NCBI GenBank assembly: GCA_036897625.1
Contig: JAYMTA010001072.1
Coordinates: 1-21,973, forward strand
From: Pelargonium cotyledonis
Taxonomy: Eukaryota > Streptophyta > Magnoliopsida > Geraniales > Geraniaceae
DNA length: 21,973 nt
Reading direction: 5' to 3'
Of this stretch, positions 10,801 to 19,800 are shown one piece after another. Positions within the stretch are counted from its first letter, which is position 1; every line of letters begins with the position of its first letter. The notes beneath the pieces were generated by a model that saw nothing but the letters and a program-made list of their open reading frames with translations, had not been told where the DNA came from and ran no database searches. The translations under genes and the position numbers were made by a program.

Positions 10801-13800
10801 AAGCTTGTAAGGTGATTCTTTCAATAATGTATTTAGAGCTGAGATTGCAAGTATTCTTGTTTGAGGAAGTTGGCTTTTTAAATTCTTTAAGAAATGTCCT
10901 GAGAAGAGATAAAGATAAAATTTAAAATTTAAAAATAATAATAGTAATAGCTGAAGTCATACCATTGCGCTCGATCAATAAGAATACTCTTTAAAAGGCA
11001 AGAGTAATCAATCAGCCAACAAGAGCATGTACTTACCCGCAGTCTCACTAAGGATTTTTGAAGAGCAATTTGGGTCATTCCTAGATGCCATCGCCAACAA
11101 CAACAGAACTCTATTAGCCATCAGATTGTACCTGACAATTAAAAGTAAAATGCTGAGCTCATACCTAAAAGATTTTTGAATATTAGAATCAATGAGTATG
11201 CAATCCTGACGAAGTCTAAATTTACAGTCCAAAGAATCTATAAGGATCTTATGCATAAGTCCATAGTCATGGTCTTTCAGCCAACAGAAGCAATGCAGTT
11301 CATAACAATAATAAGATTAAAACAAATTTGGCACTTAACAGGGTAGTAAGTGGATGAACACTGAGATATTTACCTCCAATGCAAGCCCGTTGAATCAAAA
11401 CTCATAGAACCAATCACAGAAACAAAATCGGCAAAATTTGCACCATCTAATTGATTATCTGATGTCCTGAAAATGCTTCGAGATATTCCCCCAAAGTGGA
11501 TGTTGTATTTGACAAAAAGCTGCAAACACTCAATCATTAAACTTTAAGTTCGCAAAAATAAGCCACTGAATATTTTTACGCAAAACTTACCTCACTGATT
11601 GCTTTCTGTGCTTTCAGGGTTTCATGATGAGAGCTTCAATGTAATACAGTGAAAGGTAAGATAAGAGTGGTACTTAGTGATTGATATCAAAATAACACAC
11701 TAAAATAAACTAACAGACACTGCCAAATATGAGAAACTAATGCCACACCTTGAAAGAATCCCTAGGATAAATGAAGAGAATGCCTTTGGATCCTGGAATA
11801 ACAGGAAGACATATTAGAAAAGTTCCCTTTTTTAAAATAAGCTTCAGGAATTTGTCAAGAATGTCTACCGTTGTCAAATGCTTAAGAATAGTTTGTGTGG
11901 CAAGAACTGCACAGGAACCTAGTACTGCATATTCTGGTGAGTTAGGATTCTTCAAGTTATCAGTCAGAGAAAGCACACATTTTGCGATCATAGATGGCCA
12001 TCTCTTGATCATCTTCAATAGAGATTTTCCAGCAATCCTGAAAAACAAGTCAGAAATATAAAACCCAGGAAAACTAGCAAGTACCAATACGAATTCAACG
12101 CAATATAAGAAGAAACAGAGATGGACACACTTAACAAGTTTGTAAGATAAAGTTCTTGGGTAAGAAGTAAAAGGATTTATATTGTCAGCAAGTTGTCCAC
12201 ATGGAAATGCTTCTATGAACAATTAAGTTGACCCAGCATCGGTACCAATAGAACCTTTTGACTAAGTAATTTAAGTGGAATATGCATTGTGACAGATACC
12301 ATACAGACAAAAAAGAAGAGAAGGGGGTGTCCTCCAATACACTGAACAAATCCTAACTCACTGGGTTAAGCCTCTTCAACTATGTCAGGACATTATCAAT
12401 GCATATCACCAAACTACATGTTCGGGATATCTTCTTGTAATCTTTATTGGTTTCTAATAGCTTGGTGCCTGCTATGTTACAATTACTTTCACTCCCAAAA
12501 TTCACACAAAACCACTACCATTTGAGACGACTAAATAAGGAATTCAAACAGTCTGAATACGAGTTTCAGAATTATTAACGTTCACAGCATACTGCATGCT
12601 TATACACAAGAGACCAGAGAATTTTGTAGACTTACGCCCGAACGGTTTCATAGCTATGCAATGAGAGATTCAGAAGATCATCCATCAAAAGGATCAAATG
12701 CTCTGGTGTAGAGAAGTTCCCACTAGTACAAAATAGATGATAGGCTGACTGTGATGATCTCCATGTACTATGCAAGAATGCCTTGTCAATAAGTGCCCAC
12801 CTAGGCCTGTAATGGAAGAATAGACAATGGTTCAAAAGCCAAAACGCAATGTATTAAATATGTAATGATAAACAAGACCTCTTTGATATGACTATATACC
12901 TTCTCTTCCCTTAAGAAGAAGATGACAAAATAAAATTTATCGGGGTTTCAACTATGGCAGCAGATTCCAACTCCCAAGCCTGCCTATGATCTGTCCACTC
13001 ATCATATTCCAAACTACCTGTAATAGAGGGTAGAAAAAATTATATGAATGAAGATTTAAAAATAAAAAACAGAACAGAGGAGAGGAGAGGAAATATGGAT
13101 TCTCCTTTACCATAGTTTCCTAAAGCATCCATGATACGAATAATGAGTATTAATAGGATGCTGTCATCTGATTTTTTCTCCAGAAGGTATCTGTCGAAAT
13201 TTGAAACAACACTCAGATAATGTATACCCGTCTAATCTAAGAGAATAATAACCAGAGGAAGACTAAAATTTGAACATTACTTGCAGGTTTCATGTATAAT
13301 ATCAGCAGCCTTTTCTCGCAGCTCAGTGCTGCCAACAGTTGAACCTGTCCTTCCCGCTATTATAAAAGAAAAATGACTTGGGTCTTCTGTCTTCCCATTT
13401 CTGGTGGGAATGAAATCTGGCAAGCATGATAAAATGCCTTGCAATGAAGAATTAATACGTAGAAGCGTCACTTTCAATTGCTCTTTCTCATCCCCTGTGA
13501 AAATTTGCATGAAGATGTCAAACTCTCATTTTCACACACAAAACAGTGCTTTCTGTAGATTTTCTAAGTAAGGTGTTCGTAAATCTGAGCAGTATTTGGT
13601 GAAAACTGAATCATCTATAATCAATATGTATGTGCAATACCTGTATCAGAATGGATTTTAGTTTGGCATATTCTCTTAAGATCATCTAAGGCTGCTTCAA
13701 AATGAAGTTTTAAAAGCTCATTAGCAAACTGAACTTCATCATCATTTGGCACATGCCACTTAGGAACCATCAAAGGGTTATCATTGGGGTAATCTTTAGT

Positions 13801-16800
13801 GCTGATCCATTCCTCCAACAGAGAAGCAACAGGGTGTCGTAAAACACACCTGAAAAATAAGAATTATATTTTAAGTAACAGAGAGAGTTCAAACAGAACT
13901 ATGTACAATAAAACATGATGGACAAACCTGTACTGATCGATAGGATAATAGAGAATCAAACTTCCAAGAAGTGAACGAAGAAGATGATCTCCAGCTCCAT
14001 TTACCTAACATGTATAAACAAAATGCTTTCAAAAAAATATAAATATAAATGGAATGGGGAAATATAACATAATCAAACAGCATTGTGCTTCTCTTCAAAC
14101 AAATATGTCTTTTATAATGAACTTTCAATCATGCAGTGAACAATGGTGAGAATAAGGAAAATCAGACCTTCCATGAGGGGCACTCAAAAGCAGATGTGAT
14201 AGCTTCTTTAAATTGATCCTTGTAACGAAGAACTGCAGGACCTCCGTAACTGATAGCGACTGACAACATTTTCAACTGATAATCAAGTGCAATCTCAAGA
14301 GCAGGAGAAATTGTTGGCTTCGCCTGAAAGGAAGAAACAATAAACTCTCACCAAATATAATTTAGGTCCAAGAGAAGCAAACAATGAATACATTCAGAAG
14401 ACAGCAACCTTGGTTGACACTGAGGAATTAGTAGTTCCTCTTCCTCCATATCCTGTAGCAGGAGTTCCTTTTAAAGAGGATATAACAGAAGTAAGAACTG
14501 GTTCAACAAGTTGAACTACTGCCTCTTCTGGGTTGGAATGGATGCATGCACAACAAAGCAGTCCAACTTCTGCTATAGCACCAGGGAGAATATTTGTCTT
14601 GACAAATTTGGATATTTTCTTAAGAGCCTGTTAGTAAGATTAGTTAGAATTTATTCAACTTTCCAGATAACTTAAGCTTCAAGCAACTGGACCAAGCACT
14701 TCCAGCAAAGACCAAAACCTGGTTATATAGCGGCCTTGAAAGTCTCCCAAGCAAAGTTTCAAGCATGCAATAGTAATAAGGACCGTCCTCAACCAGAAAG
14801 GTGCCTGATGTTGCTGATGAATGTAGGCCTTCATTTCTGCAACAACAATTGTTAGCATGAAAAGGAACCTATGAGAATGTCACCACAATGTGATTGATTT
14901 AACGGTTTTCCATTTAATAAGTAAAAAAATCTCCAGCTCCATAAGAATAAATATACTTTCTCTCCAAAAACTAATGAATTTAGTGAGGGATTAAAATCCC
15001 TACAAACACAGAATGTAAGCACTCAGAATCTCAGATAATAAAAAATTACACGAGAGTGACAAATAACATAAGAAAGAACAGAAAATAGGAGAAGTTTAAA
15101 GAGAAGCCTTATCCAGAATAGGCAAACAAGCGGTATGAAATACACAGCAACTACTTCAGTTGATTAAGAGGAATTTCCATCTCTAAAAACTGGTTCAGTT
15201 GCAATCTCTAGAGATGCTCAACAAAACGCGATGAGGTGATTATTTCCAAACTTGTTACTTCCTATTATTACCTAAAGACCCTGTAACCTGGGCAACTTTC
15301 TCAAGGACCTAAAGTATTAAAAATGAAAACCCATAATTCTCAAGCTCCATGAAAACATAATAACTGACTGACTTGATTCACCACTCTGCTTGCACATACA
15401 CATCAACTACAATAGACTCGCCTTCTCCTGATGAGATTGTGCGGCAAACAAAGCAAAGAATGACATAAGACTTGATATGAACTCCCCACAAAGGCTGTAA
15501 ACAAGTCAAGCCTTGAATGAGCCGCTCAAGCTTGGCTCGAGCTTGATTATAAGAAGCTTGAGCCAAACTCAACGCTAAGTTTAGGTTGCTTTGATAAGCG
15601 AGCTGGGCTCAAGCCTAACTATTTGAGGCTTGACAGGTAATTCATTTATTATTTTCTAAACAATATATATTATAATAGTTATGATGTAAAATATGTACTT
15701 TTACATATAAGCATATATAAATACTCTCTTCGTCCCAAAGTAAGTGTCTTACTTCCTATTTTGAGGAAAATTAAAGAGAAGTTGGCTAGTGTTGCATATT
15801 TCTTCTATCCTCATGCATATGTGTTGTAACAAAGTAAAGGGATACTAACTTAGTATGAGGACATTATTGGTAATTCATGCATAACTAACTCTCTTAAAAG
15901 GAAACTATTAAATTTGATAATGGACAAAACATAATGGTTTGGGTTTGACTGATCAAAGATCAACCTTTTGGTATGATTTCACATGCACCATTATATGTAT
16001 CATTTTCACTTTATATTTTTCTGAAGTGGGATCACTTAGCACCGCCCCTCACGTGCAGACCGAATACGAAAGATGGGGATGATCCCGAGCCTGCACGTGG
16101 GCAGGTGAACTTAAGTCCAGAGTGTCACTTAATACTAACCTCACGTGCAAGCCAAATAAAATATATGGGCATGAGCCCGAGCCTACATGTGGATATGAGG
16201 ACTTCAGTCGAGAGGTAAGGCAAACAGACCATTAGTGAAACCATGTTAAATTTGATAATAGGCTACACATAATGGTTTGTGTTTCCACTACTAAAGGTCA
16301 ACGTTATTTATTAGTATAGTTTCAGTCACACCCTTATATGTACCCTTATCATTTTATATTTTACCAATATGGGATCACTTAACAGAAACAACACGCTCAT
16401 TGTAGGACAAATATGTAAATGAAACAGGACACTTAATTTGGGAAGGAGAGAGTATTCTATGATTTCTTATCTATATTAGGTTCTCTACTCAAAGATTAAA
16501 TAGAACTTGTTACAACTTTTATCTCACGAATTGATAGTATAGCTTTAGGTTTGTAATATTATCAATTGATATTATTATATAGTAAGTATCATGTGTAAAA
16601 GTATTATTTATATAATGTTTGCGTTAAAAAATTAATAATCATGCTCAAAGGTATGTGCTAACGGTTTTATTTCTATTTTAATCTATGATAAAAACATCTA
16701 CGAGTCGATCTGAGATTGAGTTTTTCACCAAACCAAGTTTGAGCCCAAATCTATAACCTCATTCGAACTCAAGCTGAGCCTTGACAATTTTAGGCTTGAT

Positions 16801-19800
16801 TAGACCCCTAAATCACCACCCCACGTATACTTCCAAGGAACAAACTGGTAAAATCCCTTACCAAATCTGTTGAAAAGAAATCCGTCTAATTTTAACAATG
16901 AAAAGAAAAGGTCAAAAGGGCTGACTGCCATTACTTACAGAACACTGCTTGGTTCCAAATGCAGAAGTAAAGCAAACAGACGATAAAAAAACTCCTCAAG
17001 CCATTCAGAAAAGCGAATCATTGGCATGAATGATAACTCATCTGCATTATCTTCAAGAGTAGCCATCTGCATTTTTATGTAAGCTAGTAAAATTTTCTTA
17101 TTTCACAAACATACAAGTGGAAGAGCAATGCTTGCATCAATGTTGGTATATGAAGCTTACATTGGAAAACATGGAACCAATCAATTGCATCGTTGCCAGA
17201 GTTTTCGGAGGATCGTTGGCATCCATGCCAAGTAACGCATTAGATAATGAAATCATCAGAAGATCAACTAACGCATCAGTGTCTAAATCATCACGTTTTG
17301 CTGAAGAAGCTGATAGAGATGTGAGAAATAGTGAACGCCCAGCAAATGCCACCGACATCACAGCAGTTTTCAACTGGTGGGTGGCAGTCATCTAACTAGG
17401 CAAAAGTTGGTAAAAGAGAAGTTAATTCAAAGGAACAAGACAAACAAAAGGATGAAGGATTTCTGAACATGCAACCAAAGATGAACAAATGATCAAGTAA
17501 TTAAGAAAAAGCTAATTTAACCACCACACAATTTTAATAGTTCCAGCATGTACAGAAAATGCATGCAACAGAACTAACCGTCTCTAATGCCATATGGAAC
17601 CGAGAAGCTAAAAATGGAAGAACTAAAGAAGGCTCCACGTAAGACAAAATGGAAGTTGCTGCAGCAACTGTCTCGGAAAGATGCTCATTTTTACTATATT
17701 GGCCACGATCGATCAACTTCAGGACCACATTCACAAAATAGGTCCTTTCTGATTTTCCCAAGTATTCAGCCGCTATGTTTTCATTTGTGTTCCTGCAGTA
17801 ACAATAATTTATAAGAAAGTAACAAATATGCTAGAGCGGTATGCAACGCATTTCATTTACATTCACAAAAATTCTTACTGTTGCTCATGCCGGAGGCGTT
17901 TCTGAAATGAAATTACTAAATGGAGCAAAAAACGCTCCAATGAGTAAGTCCAGCGGCCACCATTAGAAGGGTGGTAATATCTATCACATTAACAAAGGAA
18001 AAATAAAAACAATTATTCACAAGAGAGATATTTAGAAAGCAGGAGCTAGAGTACTTAAATGTTAGAAAACAAACTGCTCTAAGAGGTTGACCAATTTTTT
18101 GAAGTGTTCTTGCACCGAACTACCGGGTTTCAAAAGATATACCTGCAAATGTGATTGCAAACATAATGATCAGCATTGTAGGATGATCCATAATGTTAAT
18201 ATGGGGTCTTACGAGCTAGGTAATTACTGTTAAAGTTCTTCTTAGCTATTGGTCCGTATAATTTTGATAATTGGGCTACATATAATGGTTTGGGCTTTCA
18301 CTACTAAAAGGTCAACCTTGTTAGTAGAGTTTCACTTGCACCATTATATGTAACTCTTCCATTTTATATTCATACGATATGGGATTATTGTCCACTTCAA
18401 CACATATAAAGGTATAAATTCATGAAAGCTGTGAATTTAGGCCTTAAGTGAATCCATCTTACAATTGATTTCGCGATGGCTTTTGCTGGGGTGACGGTTC
18501 TATTGGAGAATAAGAACCTTGTAATTCTGGGAACATCCACAGAAAAAGGATATGACCCTCTTCCATTTGCCACAGGAACCTGTCATTAACAGATAAAAAT
18601 TAAACCAAAAGATATAATGTGAAAATATCATAATAGCATAGCAAAGAATGTTCAAATACATGAAATAAGAATGAGTTCTAGCATGAGCAAATACAATATG
18701 TAATATAAGAATGAAGGAAAGAAAGAAAGGAAGAAAAGAGAAGAGATACATGCACCAATTGAAAAATAAAAGACTTGAGTAAAAAGTTGTGACAATTAAC
18801 TAAGTAACTCAAAAGATTACGCAAGTACACAACTATAGAGACAACCCCTTAATATAAGGTTACTAGTAGAAAAGCCAAGAGAAAAGCTAGTAATAAATGA
18901 ACTTCACATATAAAATAAATAGCACCACCACTTGCAACAACAAAAGTGAATTTGTGGCTACCATACTTATATGCAATAGAAAAGGAAAAATAAGAACCTA
19001 ATGATTTCAAAGTGTAAACAGCTAAATTCCAAATGATTTCTATCAATCAAAAAGGTGATGCCAAGATAGTCATGTAAATAGCTTAACCAGTAATGCTACT
19101 ATTGCAACCCTTTTGTTGAGGAATGTATATGAGCTGATACACTTGTTCATTTGAGAACATCTTTGGGACTGGGAAAGTTTCTAAGAAAATGAGTTTTTCT
19201 ATTACATTTAATAGTTTGCTAATAGAATGAAACATGGGTTACTAGTGTGGTTTTAGCTGTATTGGTAACTAGTACATCATGGTCCTCTGCTTGGTTCTAG
19301 CGCATTGGTTACTTAAGTGTTATTAGGAATTTATGAGATATGGACCCCCAACTGTAATTATCTCTTACTGCTATTATTACAACCACAAGCAAATAAGCAA
19401 TTTTTGTAGAATAATGGATCTGAACCGATATACTGATTCATTTAAGAAAATCTTAGGATACAAACAAACCATGTTCAACTACATCTTTTTGATAGAGTAC
19501 AAATTCAGCAATTTGAAGTAATATACACTTACCTCAAACATATTCAAGTATTTAGAAAAAAGGATCGGCAAGAAACTTTCCCAATCAATGAATTTGTAAT
19601 TCTTGATAACCCGAGCTGTCACAGCTGCCCACTGACTGTTCCAGAATTGGCAATTTGGTATTGAGTCCCACAGGTCCATGCACTCTTTGATCCAACCACT
19701 GTCATATCATCAATAAGATATTAATTTGTTCCGGTAAGTCATGTGTCAAACCATGTGAGATATAAAGAATTAAAAATATATTCACTGCTTACTGCGAAAA

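Larger units (their letters stand above)
15491..16809. mobile_element. Old terminal-inverted-repeat DNA element (hAT-like?), outer layer of nest
   Basis: The left arm (15491-15650) starts AAGGCTGTAAACAAGTCAAG and is rich in CTCAAGCTTGGCTCGAG-type words. The right arm (about 16690-16809), reverse-complemented, starts TAGGGGTCTAATCAAGCCT and carries similar GGCTCA/CTTGAG words. This points to imperfect terminal inverted repeats. Elements ending in A/TGGGGTGTAAAC with AGCTCGAGC-rich arms are common in plants and are often assigned to hAT. I found no convincing 8-bp target duplication, so the family is uncertain. Without the inner insertion it is about 590 bp and non-coding. Confidence 0.45.
14837..16938 (-). 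other. Largest PA200 intron, 2.1 kb, with nested transposons
   Basis: The intron begins GTAAGT and ends GCAG. The stretch 14837-15490 is unremarkable AT-rich sequence. Three nested elements occupy 15491-16809 and are listed separately. Together they account for most of its length. Confidence 0.8.

Noticed and set aside
11737-12222. Minus-strand frame of 161 codons taken as a gene
   Set aside because: It is a PA200 exon plus retained introns on both sides; the family frame requires splicing at 11868-11793 and before 12037.
15973-16218. Plus-strand frame of 81 codons
   Set aside because: It lies within the TRIM fossil, which is non-coding in this family.
15906-16384. Cassandra-type TRIM
   Set aside because: Cassandra LTRs carry a 5S rRNA-like sequence with a pol III promoter, and none is visible here.
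15491-16809. 8-bp target duplication CCCCAC... at both ends of the outer element
   Set aside because: Similar CCCCAC words occur near both ends but not directly at the element borders and not as a full 8-base match.
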